From Heloderma charlesbogerti (Eukaryota > Chordata > Lepidosauria > Squamata > Helodermatidae): a stretch of 64,000 bases of DNA. The stretch covers positions 682,001-746,000 of the forward strand of contig JANEZZ010000734.1 of the NCBI GenBank assembly GCA_026122225.1, written 5' to 3'. The number at the start of each line of letters is the position of its first letter. Position 1 is the stretch's first letter. Both the position numbers and the translations under genes were made by a program. Under the pieces are notes generated by a model. That model made no database searches and was not told where the DNA came from. It was given only the letters and a program-made list of their open reading frames with translations. Positions 10,634 to 21,010 of this stretch are shown piece after piece.

Positions 10634-11340
10634 ATCAGGCACTCTCCACATTTTCCTGTACTGCTTACTCATATGCATCGGCAACTTAACTTAAATCTGC
10701 TTGTTGAGAAAATCACCTGCAATTCATGGATGCAAAAGCAAGCCTAGTTTTTTTTTTTAAATTCCTCCTGACTATTTTTAGCCCTCATCAGCAAATATAT
10801 ATAATAACATATATTCCCCACGGAGAAGTGAGAAGATATGGAGCAGTTGGGGGTGGGGGGGAATGCTGAGAGAAGTTATTTTTTGCACATTGTAATTAGA
10901 GTAATCTGTAACAATTACAGTAGCTGTCTGTGTGCCTTTCTTTTTAGCTATAGCTGTGTGGTGTTCTTAATTGCAATCCAAACAGAGAGCCCTTGTTTTA
11001 GAAGCAGACATTCTGTTCTTGAGCAAGTTAATTACAGAACATAAAATCACATGGAAGAAAATGCCAGCCTTCAACATTCATGGGAATCAGAATAAAGTTC
11101 TTCCATTGTGGATCAGAACATCTTTTGCAGCTGCTTAAACTCCATCTAAAGTGGATTTGGTAATTTTGGTAATAATGGTCATTTGGCCCCACTGCCAAAT
11201 CTTGAATTGATCAGGAGTTTCCTGCGAGATCACACACTCCTCCCTGTGGCCAGAATCCAACAGAGCACTTCTGCCCCCACCGATTCTGATGTGCAAATGG
11301 CCCCCACCACTTGCGCAGTGGCAATTTAGCACTTTCAGGG
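10633..11340. other. No gene recognised
   Basis: AT-rich sequence with short unrelated open frames. Confidence 0.5.
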
Positions 11341-11343
11341 CAA

Positions 11344-11722
11344 CCTGAAATGAGCGGAAATACTTGTTTCTGGAAGGAGGCAGGTTGGCAGAGCTCACAG
11401 TGTGGTGGCCCCCTTTCTTTGGAACTCCCTCCCCCTGGAGGTCAGGCAGGCGCAGACACTGTGTTGCTTCCAGCACCTCCTGAAAAAAAGCTCTGTTTCA
11501 GGAAACATTCTTTAAATCACCAGCAACAGTTTTTATTTGCATTCTCTTTTTAAAAAGAATAATTTAATAAGATGTATTAATCTTTTTCTTTTTACCTCTT
11601 ATGTTCACCGCTCTGGAATCTGTTTTAGACATGGAGTGGTATACAAACATTGTAAATAAATAAAGGAACTCTGCCAACCTGCCTCCTTCCAGAAACAAGC
11701 ATTTCTGCTCGTTTGGGGGCTT
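11344..11722. mobile_element. Inverted-repeat element enclosing an L2 fragment
   Basis: An arm of about 55 bp at 11344-11398 (TTGTTTCTGGAAGGAGGCAG, then GTTGGCAGAG) is repeated inverted at 11665-11722 (CTCTGCCAAC, then CTGCCTCCTTCCAGAAACAA). The only thing between the arms is the L2 tail at 11390-11662. Confidence 0.65.
11390..11662 (+). repeat. L2 LINE 3' end
   Basis: CCCCCTTTCTTTGGAACTCC, CCCCTGGAGGTCAGGCAGGC and GGAGTGGTATACAAACATTG match the 3' end of the L2 relic at 26230-27625. It ends in GTAAATAAATAAA. Confidence 0.8.
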
Positions 11723-11824
11723 AGCACAGGAAGCCCTAAAATAATCTCCCTTTCTTAAGTGGTGCGTCCTTCTTGTGCCACAGAACTGGCGGGACTCCCC
11801 TTCCCTTGCGCGTCTTGTCTTTTT

Positions 11825-11942
11825 AGTTTGTAAGCCTGATGGCTGGGCCTCTCTCTGTTTGTTTTTTAATTGATGTGAACCACTTTGGGAGACAATAATT
11901 GTCTGAAAAGTGGGATAAAAATACAATAAAATAATAAATGCT
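11825..11942 (+). repeat. L2-like LINE tail
   Basis: GAACCACTTTGGGAGACA followed by CTGAAAAGTGGGATAAAAAT and an AATAAAATAATAAAT tail is the usual 3' end of L2-like LINEs. Confidence 0.55.
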
Positions 11943-12460
11943 TTAAAAATATAAAACAGGAGCTTTGAGTAACTACAGTATAGACTAATAACAGTTACTT
12001 GTCTTAAAATAAAAGTTCTGTGGCATGGCACCTGTGGTACTGCAGAGCTGTAACTTACCAGGGCAAAGAGTCTGGTTGACTGCTGACACACTACTTATAT
12101 AAGTGGGCAGGATGGGCCTGCTGAGAGTCGGGGTCAAAGTCTTATAAACAGTGTAGTGCCACAGAGGGAACCAGAGGAGCTCTCCAAATAATGGTTGATC
12201 TACATATGCAGATAAAGTGCATGGTACAAAGTTCCTGGGATTGTACTATTTCAGGCTGTAGGTGGGACAGGGTTGCTCATTTGAAAGCTTCCCTACAGCA
12301 AAATCTCCCTGCCCAAGAACATTACTATGTTAATGAGAATTTTCTAATCTAGCATTCATCTTAATGTGCTGATGTGTTTCTCCTTTGTGCTGATTTAAAG
12401 TTGGGGAACATCAGGAGCGTATCCAGAAAACCTCTCTTGGTGGGACCCAAGAAATTGGTC
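11943..12460. other. No gene recognised
   Basis: Unassigned sequence between an L2 tail and a palindromic element. Confidence 0.45.
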
Positions 12461-12893
12461 TGGTTCACATGTCATGGTAACCCAATATTTTTTTTAAAAA
12501 AAAACTATTGTGAACAAATCATGGACCTTCCATCTGTTGTTTGTTTAGTGTGACGTGCAAACCAGGAACTCTGGTTTGTCTCTGCCCTGACAGTCTGCTG
12601 GTTTGCATGACATGACAGCCCCCCATGGGTTAATTTACCTGAAGGCCTATCGCATTGTGCCTGGTGCCCATGGGTGCCATTTATGTATGGCACCCATGGG
12701 CTCCTAGCTTGCCTGTCCTGCAAACCCAGGCTAAAGGGGCTGTTTGAGGGTTAGACTAACCCTAAAACAAGCCATGAGTTATTTGATGGTTTTCTAACCT
12801 TCAAACACCCCTGCCACCAATGTTCACATGACGTGACAACCCATGGCAAGCTGATGCAAAAATGTTACTTGTGGATGCATGGCATAACACAAC

Positions 12894-13452
12894 TGTCAGG
12901 ATGGAAACTGAGCCCATAGAGCCCCAGAGCAGTTCTGAATCTGAGGAAGAACAGCAATCCGTGAGAGAGGAGCTCACTCATCTCTCACAAGCACAGCAGC
13001 TGGCAGAGATTCCTCCTGCCAGCATTCCTGAGAGAGATAGTGACCCTAGCAGTGAGAGAGCGCTGGCGGGGGGGCTTGCTGGACGCTCGGTGCAGACGCA
13101 GGGAGCGACGACAGATGGAGGGCACCGAAAGGAGGCGCTCTGCTCGTTTGGCGCTAAAACAACGGTTGCGTCCCGAGGACCCAAGGGTAAGAGGGAGGAT
13201 CTCTCCATAGCCCATAAGTTCAGAGTCTTCCCACGGTTCTCCTTCAAACGGGGACCAACTGCCTTACCTGGAGCTTAGGCTACTCTGCTATCTACCCCAG
13301 TGCAGTTCCTTGCTTAATCGCTAGTGATTAGTATCTGTAAGAGACGTTAAGTAATAGAGGGATAAAGCCTTGGAAAGAATCCTCGTCATCTGTGTCCTGC
13401 GTTGGCTATTGGAGGCAGCTAACTGTAAGAGGCAGCTAGGGCGCTCCTGACA
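12894..13452 (+). mobile_element. Solo LTR, TGTCAGG family (copy 1)
   Basis: The 559 bp unit begins TGTCAGGATGGAAACTGAG and ends GGGCGCTCCTGACA, so it has TG...CA ends. A perfect 5 bp TSD, ACAAC, lies at 12889-12893 and 13453-13457. No internal retroelement sequence adjoins it, so it is a solo LTR. Other copies are at 23835-24364 and 42753-43307. Confidence 0.88.
12901..13278 (+). pseudogene. Small frame inside the LTR (copy 1), frameshifted
   Basis: An ATG seven bases inside the LTR opens METEPIEPQSSSESEEEQQ, an acidic serine-rich start shared with the other two LTR copies. Near 13070 a run of G (GCGGGGGGG) is longer than in copy 3 and shifts the frame. The arginine-rich second half (DARRRRRER... 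in copy 3) is therefore lost, and an unrelated frame runs on to about 13278. I know no family with this sequence. It may be the remains of a small LTR-encoded protein, or a GC-rich U3 segment that is open by chance. Confidence 0.4.
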
Positions 13453-13709
13453 ACAACAGACCCTGCAAGTAAATTAACCCATGGTGGGCTGTCATGTTGT
13501 GTGAACCAGGTCAATTACTCTGGTTTGTTGGGGGAGTGACAAGACAGAGGTCCTGGTTCATATGCCATGCTAAACAAACTATGGATGGAAGGTCTATGGT
13601 TTGTTTAGCAAGTGAAGGAGATCAGGTAGAATGCATCAGCATGTTGCCCTTTTCACAATAACTGTCAATGTTTTTTTTTTAATGGGGTTATTGTGATGTT
13701 CAAGCCAGG

Positions 13710-14340
13710 TCCTTATGTTGCGGCACGTTGTTTTTGGTATGTAAATACAATGTGCGTGCACAACATGTGCCTTGAAAATACAGTCTTACATTCTCCTTCA
13801 GGTACTTGCACATGCTGACCATTCTGTATGAAAATCACAGGTATACTCTCTTCTCACCACTTCCTTCCCTGATGTCTGTGATTCTAAGGACTTCATAGCT
13901 CAGAAAAATTATTTGGCAGTGTTCAAGCCGTAGGAAGATGTTGGCTAGAGAACTATTGTGATTGTTCATTCACCACTGGATCCATCCCATACTTTATATA
14001 TTCCTCCAGGTATACTAGTGTTTTGCATGGTAAATATGCTGTGAAGAAATGCCATGCATATAATGTCGTTGTTCTGAAGTGTTTATTTGTGTGGCCTCTG
14101 TGAGGCTATAATGTATCTGAGTAGGCCTCTGGCCTTGCTTTGTTACTGTCAAAGGCCTGTGTAGTAGTTGCTTAGTGAGAGAGACAATCAGTTTGAATAT
14201 TGTTAGATGCAGCCTGGATCAGGTAAATTCAATTCTGATTGGATGGGGATTCTAGCTACATGGAAAAGAGCAGTTGGGAAATGACAGTTAAGGAGTTGAC
14301 AGTTAGAGGGACAGAGGGAGGAGGTCTGCTGGTTGGTGGG
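13710..14340. other. No gene recognised
   Basis: Unassigned sequence. The stretch 14130-14340 leads into an L2-like tail and may be part of it. Confidence 0.45.
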
Positions 14341-14344
14341 TGGT

Positions 14345-14406
14345 GTTATAGACAGAGAGCTTCGGCTATTGGGTAGTATAGAAATAAATAAATAAATAAA
14401 TAAATT
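14345..14406 (+). repeat. L2-like LINE tail with (TAAA)n
   Basis: AGAGAGCTTCGGCTATTGGG, then TAGTATAGAAATAAATAAAT is the same terminal motif as at 34678-34738. Confidence 0.75.
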
Positions 14407-14873
14407 ATAGAAGGAGTAGGAGAAAGCTGAGGAGAAAGTGAATAGCTAAAGCCTGAATAGTAATCCATTCCTTCTCTGTGGGATAACTGTGCATGGCCGG
14501 TGATGATCAGGAGTAGGTAGTAGGTGGCTGTGTTATACCAGGAGGCTGCCCTAAGATTTTGTCAGAACAAAGTTAAACAAGCAAGCAGTAGAAACTCAGA
14601 TAAACTGCCCAAGAAATACAACAGAAAGCGCTTTGGGACTCAGAGAAAGACTGTACCCAAGAGCTGGATCTGGTTGCAAGAGTATTTGGCTGGGGTGGGG
14701 GTTTAGGGAACTTGGCCTGAGGTAAAAGAAGTCAGCAAGAGGCTTGTAGCAGCAACAGTGCCTCTTGAGTTCTTAAGAATTGTCACTAAGCAGTCCTTGG
14801 AAACCCCCAAAGTAAATATTAGTATTCCCTTATGTGTAAAATATCCCTTTAATAAATTAACTTGTTTAGGCCG

Positions 14874-15253
14874 CGATCCTATCTGGATAGTCACCAGCCT
14901 CTGAAATCGGAGGCTGCTGACTATCCTATGCAGGGTGGCTGGGACATGGAGGGGTTCCTCTCCTCCATGCTCCAGCTGTCCTGCATTTTTGCCTAGATGG
15001 GTGATTTCGTCCATCTAGGCACGACTTTGGGGAGTGGGAGGGAAGGGGCTTGGAGACCCGATAGGAAGCTACGTAAAGCAGCTTCTGCAGGCTCCTCCCC
15101 TGCCCCCAGGATCATCCCGTTTCTTCATCTCCACGCTCCATTTCGGAGCACAGAGACATAGTTGGCGTGTCGAGAACTGTACCAGCTACGAAGAGGAGGG
15201 AGAGGGTTGGGGAGCATGATTCCCAGAAGCTGAACAATCCTATGGCCCTTTAG
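14874..15253. mobile_element. Harbinger-like element, long form
   Basis: GGCCGCGATCCTATCTGG at the left and CAATCCTATGGCCC at the right are the degraded GCAATCCTATG terminus, with TTA on the left and TTTA on the right. An inner hairpin occurs at 14893-14930 (ATAGTCACCAGCCTCTGAAA against AGGCTGCTGACTATCC) and another at 14993-15022 (GCCTAGATGGGTGATT against GTCCATCTAGGC). Confidence 0.55.
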
Positions 15254-15640
15254 ACCATGGCCATGTCTAGTGGCCATAGATTGCTGTCTTAATCGTTCAT
15301 CTTGTCTCTAGTGTTGGTGCCCATCTCACACCTATGCCTCTCATACCAGGCTACTAGGAGGTTTTAAAGTATTCTTAAAGAATTGGTGGCAGCAGAAAAG
15401 GGTCAGCTTGGAGAATCCTTAGTACCAGAGAGCTCCTTAGGCCCTGAAATATGAGCATTTTCTAAAAATAAGAAACCCCCTAGGTGGGAGTGTCCAGTGA
15501 AGGAGCGGTTTCCCCATAGGTGGTGGCAGTGCTGGAGAGAGAAAATCCCACATAGATGCAAAGTTTGAAGGGGGGTGTACAATCCCCCAAACAGCTGGGG
15601 ACATGCAGTGGACATATGCCCATGAGCTGCAATTGGTCAT
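15254..15640. other. No gene recognised
   Basis: Unassigned, immediately upstream of a LINE relic. Confidence 0.4.
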
Positions 15641-17163
15641 ACCAGTGTTTTGTGTTAAATCACTTGAATGAGAAATTTGCACGTCCCCCGAAGAAGCATT
15701 TATATGCAACTTTTGTGGACTTGACCTCAGTCTTCGACGGAATAAATAGAGAGTGGCCGTGGCATAAATTATGGAGGCTTGGGATGAATAGACACCTTTT
15801 GATTTTGATCAAGAATCTATACTCTGATACTGTAATTCAAGTAAGAGCTGGTAAAGAAGGACAACTATCAAAGGAGATTAAAACAACAAAAGACGCAAGA
15901 CAAGTATGTTTGCTGGTTCCATTTTTGTATAGTATTTGTGTAAACAATATAATTGCACAGCTGTCCAGTGATTCAAACTTCCCTGTGTCTGTTGGGGCTT
16001 GGCAATTGAATATATTATTATATGCTGATGATATGGTTCTTTTATCACAGAATTTATTTAATAGGCATGAGAAGACTGTTGAGAGTTTTGGGGATGTTTG
16101 CAACAAGGAACAACTATATGTAAATTATACAAAGACTAGTTATGGTTTTTGGTGCCCGCTTCCACAAACCTAAATGGATAGTGAATGACCATCAGCTGGA
16201 ACAGACTTACCAATGTAATTATTTGTGAGTCTGTTTTGCTCAGAATGGATCTTGGACTGGTCACTTGTCAGCTACTAACTTGAAAGCTCAAAAATCTATG
16301 CAGACAGTATTAAAATTTGCTAAAGCCAAAGGACGTAAGCTAGTTCCAGCCGTTAAGAGTTTTTGTTGCAAAGGTCATTCCACAGTTTACATATGGGGCC
16401 GAGACACTGTTTTTTTCAGAGACATGTTTACTAGAGTTTCACAGAACAAATTTTTAAGAATGCTATTCAGTCTCCCTTCAGGTACACCTGCCTGTTACAT
16501 ACAGCAGAAGTCGGAGTAATGCCAATAATATACTCTAGTTGACATGCGGTGTTCTTTTATTTTGTTAAAATGAAATGTTCGGTTAATGAATTAATAACTC
16601 AGAGAAGCCCTACCTCTAAAAATAACTGCTTAACAAGATGTGAAGCAAGTTTGAAGAAACTTGGGTTTGACCCTATAGTTTTAGCATCTAGTGATAGCTG
16701 CAAATTTATTAAAGAACAGATGTAGGAATATTATGCTAGGTTGGATGTTGAATCAATTAGGGTATCTAGACTCTCCTCTAGTTTCCCTTCCCTAAAAACA
16801 TATCATGGGGAAGAAAAATATCTGTCTGAAATCATGTCACCCTTCCTTTGCAGGGCCTTTACAGCCCTGTGCTTTTAGACAATGAAAACTAATTTTAGGG
16901 AAGGGAGACATGAGAACATCCCTATTTGTGATAGTCACGTAGCTGAGGATACTATACACTATGTGTTACACTGCAAGTTACATAAAACTCCAAGAGAAAA
17001 ATATTTAATGAGAAGTTTAGCACCTGTAGCTAACTTTAATGATATGGATAACATTATATATTTGTTGTCAAGTACATCCAAGTTTTTTATGTTTAACACA
17101 GCTAGATTTGCAGTAAAAGCAGCTCAACTCAGAACAGCCCAAGAGGATAATTGTTATGTTTAA
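15640..17163 (+). pseudogene. Decayed non-LTR retrotransposon reverse transcriptase, clade not assigned
   Basis: Pieces in different frames read in the order of a LINE polyprotein. At 15690-16170 LYATFVDLTSVFDGINR has the motif A aspartates, GKEGQLSKEIKTT leads to a broken motif B (KDARQVCLLVPFLY, where RQG is expected) and LLYADDMVLLSQN is an intact motif C. A frame break near 16165 leads to TSYGFWC/VFGARFHKPKW and on to 16265-16516. A stop separates that from 16882-17163, where ICDSHVAEDTIHYVLHC is a Cys/His knuckle-like stretch near the C-terminus. There are several stops, so it is dead. It differs from the BovB, CR1, L2 and L1 copies nearby; I cannot place it firmly. Confidence 0.75.
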
Positions 17164-18626
17164 GAAATGTGGTCTCTGCAATTATATATTTTTGGAAGGT
17201 ACAAAATATTTGTATATTGTATATTGAATTTTAACTTTGTGATAGAATCTTTTATTGTCAATACCTTGCATTTTATTGTTTGGTTGCTTGATGTTGGTTT
17301 TTTGGCTATAACCTGTACTTTGTTGCCTAATGAAATGAAAAACGCAGTTGGTCATAGCTCCTTAGAGGAAGTATACTGCATGTTTGGAGATGTGAGTAGT
17401 CTCTTGTGTTTTGGGTATTTACTATGGCAAATGCAAGTGGTCCTATGCCACTGTAAGGTAAGAAGCAGCTCTTGTCCCAAGGGAATTCCTAATGAGAATA
17501 GCATTAGCAGCCGTGCTTGAACTGACTGTTGAAGCCATTAGTATTTTAGACCATCTTCATTCTTCAGCTAGCTGAATAGCATTAACATTCCTACTAATCT
17601 CAAGTAGTATTCTTTCATCCTTCTACATACCAGACTGGGAGTCCTCCAGGGAACATCTGTGGAGCTGCAAGACATGATTTAGTTTATGATTCAGAAAGTG
17701 GCACGTCTTCCTCTGAGTTGGTGTTACATTAGGGGGCACAGCTGTTAGAAATGATATCTTGATTTGAACTACATATAGTTACAAAGGATTAAATCGGATC
17801 CCTCCTCTGTTCTTTTTGTGCCACTGTTTCTTTCTTCCATTGTGTAAAACGTAATTACTTTAGTGAATGCAAAATAAGTACATAACAGTGTTCCAAGTCA
17901 AATACTTATTATTCAAAGCACCTCACAATGAGTTAACAGACAAGTTCTTGTTCCTGTTTACTTCTAACAAGCAAAATAACCATCCATTTGATGAGCTGTG
18001 TTAAGGAGGCCATCTACCCCAGCGGGGGAAGGGGGATCCTTGGTAATTCAGTCTGCTCCTTGATGTTGGTGGTAACAAAGTAACAGCTATTTGGTAGCCT
18101 ACAGATGACAGATACAATATGCCCCTCCTCTGGGGTCATTGTAGGACAGAGTCAGTCCAAGGAACAAAGCCCAAGGCAAGTCCAGTAATCTTCATTGAAT
18201 AAAACCCTGGGAGCTCCAGGCAACCAAGCAAAAAACAAACAAATAGGATGCTAGGCAACAATCAGATGTACTCTATTCCAGCTACCAAGGTTTGGTCAGC
18301 AGGGATGGAAGCAGACAGATGGGCTTCCAGGTAGCAAGGAGGGATGGGGAACCAGAAAAAAAGAATAGCAGTCTGAGTCTCACTAGCAGAGAGGCTGGGA
18401 TATCTGATGCAAAGTTTGCCTGGAATTCCCAGGACGCTTGCTAAATAAGCCAGCACTCAATCAGATTGAATTTGGTCATAAACAAAAGGTGAGTGTGAAG
18501 CACTAAAACAAACAAGGCCAGAAATGGTATTAACTCCTTCAAAGATTGGTAGATTTTATGGTGAGTAGAGAGAGCTGGTGCTCTAAGGCAAGGGTGGGGA
18601 AAAGATTGATTGAGATCTCCTGGTAA
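17164..18626. other. No gene recognised
   Basis: The first ~350 bp may be the 3' UTR of the LINE relic. The stretch 18130-18620 holds GAATAAAACCC near 18198 and has an LTR-like feel, but no TG...CA pair with a TSD could be set. Confidence 0.4.
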
Positions 18627-18970
18627 GAACATAAGAAGAGCTAGCTGTGCTTGATCAGACCAAAGGCCTATCTAGTCCAGCATTCTGTTCCCTCAGTGTC
18701 CAACCAGATACCTCTGGAGAGCCCACGAATGGGACATGAGAGCAATAGCAAACTCCCGATGTGTTCTCCAGAAACTGGTATTCAGAGAACTATCGATAGT
18801 AGAAGTAATATATAGCCATCATGACAAGTACCCATGGATAGCCTTATCTTCCATGAATTTGGCTAATCCTCCTTTAAAGCCTTCCAAGTTAGTGACCATC
18901 ACTACATCTGGTTGTAGAGAATTCCATAGTTTTAACTATGCACGGCGTGAAGAAGTAAATCTCTGGGTGA
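18627..18970 (-). repeat. CR1 LINE 3' end
   Basis: AACATAAGAAGAGCTAGCTG, CTATCTAGTCCAGCATTCTG and TTCCATAGTTTTAACTATGC are the antisense of the CR1 copy at 55140-56437. The hAT element at 18979 abuts it. Confidence 0.85.
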
Positions 18971-18978
18971 TTTGCAGT

Positions 18979-19371
18979 TAGGGATATATGAATCTCCTTA
19001 CCTGGAGTCTGCAGGGGGGGGGGTAAAGGAGGGAGAGGCGATCTGTTCCTCCCCCCCGGAATCCTCGCTGGCCAGCTCCACGTCTACTACGCTGTTTGTG
19101 TCCCTGTTTTTTCACGCGATAGGCTACGTAAATATCTACATAAATACAGACACGTAGCCTATCGTGAGGAAAAACAGGGATGCAAATGGTGTCACAGACG
19201 CCATTTGCGTCCAGATCACTTCCCGAATGGAGCCGCCGGGAGAGATGATTCGGTCCTTGTGGGTCCAGGAGGCGGAGGTGAGTACATCTGTTCCATCATG
19301 GACTCCGTGGGGCCGAATTCAATGGAATTCGGCCTCATTTGAGTCTGTGGCGGATTCCGCGGACATCCCTA
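18979..19371. mobile_element. hAT-type element with two outward donors (copy B)
   Basis: It starts TAGGGATATATGAATC and ends GGACATCCCTA. Flanks are TTTGCAGT (18971-18978) and TTTGTGGT (19372-19379), 6 of 8 identical. The core palindrome is CGATAGGCTACGTAAATA at 19118 with ACACGTAGCCTATCGTG at 19150-19166. The left arm has the outward minus-strand donor CCAGGTAAGG (18998-19005). The right arm has GGAGGTGAGT, GT at 19279-19280. The frame leading into the right donor (DAICVQITSRMEPPGEM) is open. Confidence 0.78.
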
Positions 19372-19379
19372 TTTGTGGT

Positions 19380-20495
19380 AGATCAAATCTACCTATTTGT
19401 GGTAGATCAGCAAGGATTTCTAACTCTAATTGTTCAACAGTTGCAACAGCAAAATGACTCTTTCCTTGTCCTCCCCCCCCCAACTGAAATGAAAACAGTA
19501 TGATGGCGGGGCAACCAGGAATGGATTTTTGCGTGGAAGAACGGTGAGCTCTGTTCAGTAAAAATCAACACCTCAAATTCCTGGCAGAATTCTGTAATCC
19601 TATGTGTATGTCTTTTGTGCCTAGCTCTGGTTGGTGGATCTCGGGGTTCTAGTAGAAAGCAAAGTAGGTCTTGCAAAAAGTGTGCCTACTCCTGCTATAA
19701 GGTATTCAGGATGTGATATTCAGGACTGTATGCAATATAAGTCTGACCTATATTAAAATGAATGGGACTTAAGTTAGACTGACTTTGGATACAACCCAAA
19801 GGCAGTAAGAATACTTTTATGCAGGATCAGTGGTGATATGGCATCTACTGGATCATAAGGACTCTACTGCAAAGGGTGATAAATCAGCTTGGCTTTGAGG
19901 ACAACTAAATTGAGATTGAGATTCTCTCAGATGATAGCAGTCATATAGTAGATTCATGAGCTTGCATGGACACCAGCTGATTTTCAATCTACTTCTACAG
20001 CTAATACTTTATTAGGGATGGAAATTAGCATAGTGTGTAGATTGAACGAGCTGAAGAAGGAGAAGGGGCTGAAATCTGATACCAACCGCATATCATATTT
20101 CTCTGACCTTCAGGCACTCTTTGCGAAGATGTCAGCCTATGCTGTCAGCACACACATTTCCCAATGAATTATGTTTCAATCACATATCTGTCTCAACTTA
20201 ATATTTAAAGGCAATCACTCTATTATAAGTGAAGGTTATAAGTGCATGCATAAGATAGAACAGCGTCAATGCAGAAATGAGATCAGCAAAGGAGTAAAGA
20301 AAGGACTTCATGTCTGTTAAGTAACTGGGCAAAATGTTGAACCTGTTCAGGGCTGAATTACCCATAGACAAGCTCTCTGGAAAAATAAAGGAAAACAAAC
20401 TTAATGACTCATGCAAAAGAATCCACTTTAAGAAGGCATACTTTGGGCTTATCTGTACTGTACAGATTTATTGGTTTCATAAGAGTTTAATGCAT
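19380..20495. other. No gene recognised
   Basis: Unassigned. A short tandem of ATTTGTGGTAGATCA occurs at 19371-19411. Confidence 0.45.
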
Positions 20496-20498
20496 TAA

Positions 20499-20929
20499 GG
20501 CCACAATCCTACAGCCACTAGATGGGTATAGGACCTTTCAGTTTCTGGGAACCAAGCTCGGAGCCAGTGCTCCGAGCTCGGTTCCCAGAAATCCAACTCC
20601 CCACCTCTTCCCCCACCATCTTGTATGAGGCTCGGGTCATCCCTGTGCTCAGAAGAGTAGCACAGAGTGGCCGAAAAGGGGGCATTCCTGGCAGCGGGGA
20701 GGGGACTGCATAAGAACTATGATGACACTTCCTATGTGCCATCTGACCTCCCCCCATGCGCTCCGAGGCACCCGGTTGGACAGCTGAAATCGGCTGTCTA
20801 GCCATAAATGCAGGGCAGCTGGAGTGCGGCGGCGAAGATCCCCTCCAAGCTCCACCCGCCTTGCATTGAATAGTTGGCCGCTTCTGAGTTCAGAGATGGC
20901 TGACTATCCCCATAGGATTGTGCCCTTAC
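20499..20929. mobile_element. Harbinger-like element, long form
   Basis: AGGCCACAATCCTACAGCC at the left and CATAGGATTGTGCCC at the right are inverted ends, with TTA-like 3 bp flanks (right TTA at 20928-20930). An inner hairpin at 20540-20592 pairs TTTCTGGGAACCAAGCTCGG with CCGAGCTCGGTTCCCAGAAA, nearly perfect. Confidence 0.65.
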
Positions 20930-21010
20930 TTATTTACTCTATTTATCTAAGACCACCCAATAACACTGTTCTCTGGGTGGATCAAAGCATATGACCATAC
21001 AATATCATTA
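20930..21010 (-). repeat. L2-like LINE tail
   Basis: TTATTTACTCTATTTATCTA, then CCCAATAACACTGTTCTCTG and GGATCAAAGCATATG are consistent with the antisense of an L2-like 3' end. Confidence 0.4.

Larger units (their letters stand above)
12461..13708. mobile_element. Long palindromic non-autonomous DNA element hosting a solo LTR
   Basis: The left arm (CTGGTTCACATGTCATGGTA, then CATGGACCTTCCATCTGTTG and AACCAGGAACTCTGGTTTGT) recurs inverted on the right (CTCTGGTTTGTTGGG, CTATGGATGGAAGGTCTATG and GGGGTTATTGTGATGTTCAA). Removing the LTR at 12894-13452 leaves an element of about 690 bp. It has no coding sequence. The superfamily is not determined. Confidence 0.6.

Noticed and set aside
11564..12091. 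175-codon minus-strand open frame
   Set aside because: It spans an L2 tail, an inverted-repeat arm and a second L2-like tail, so it cannot be one gene.
12862..12900. Upstream ATG for the frame in LTR copy 1
   Set aside because: It lies outside the LTR, in the host element, and is not shared with the other copies.
18130..18626. LTR-like sequence with GAATAAAACCC
   Set aside because: No TG...CA pair with a duplicated flank could be set.
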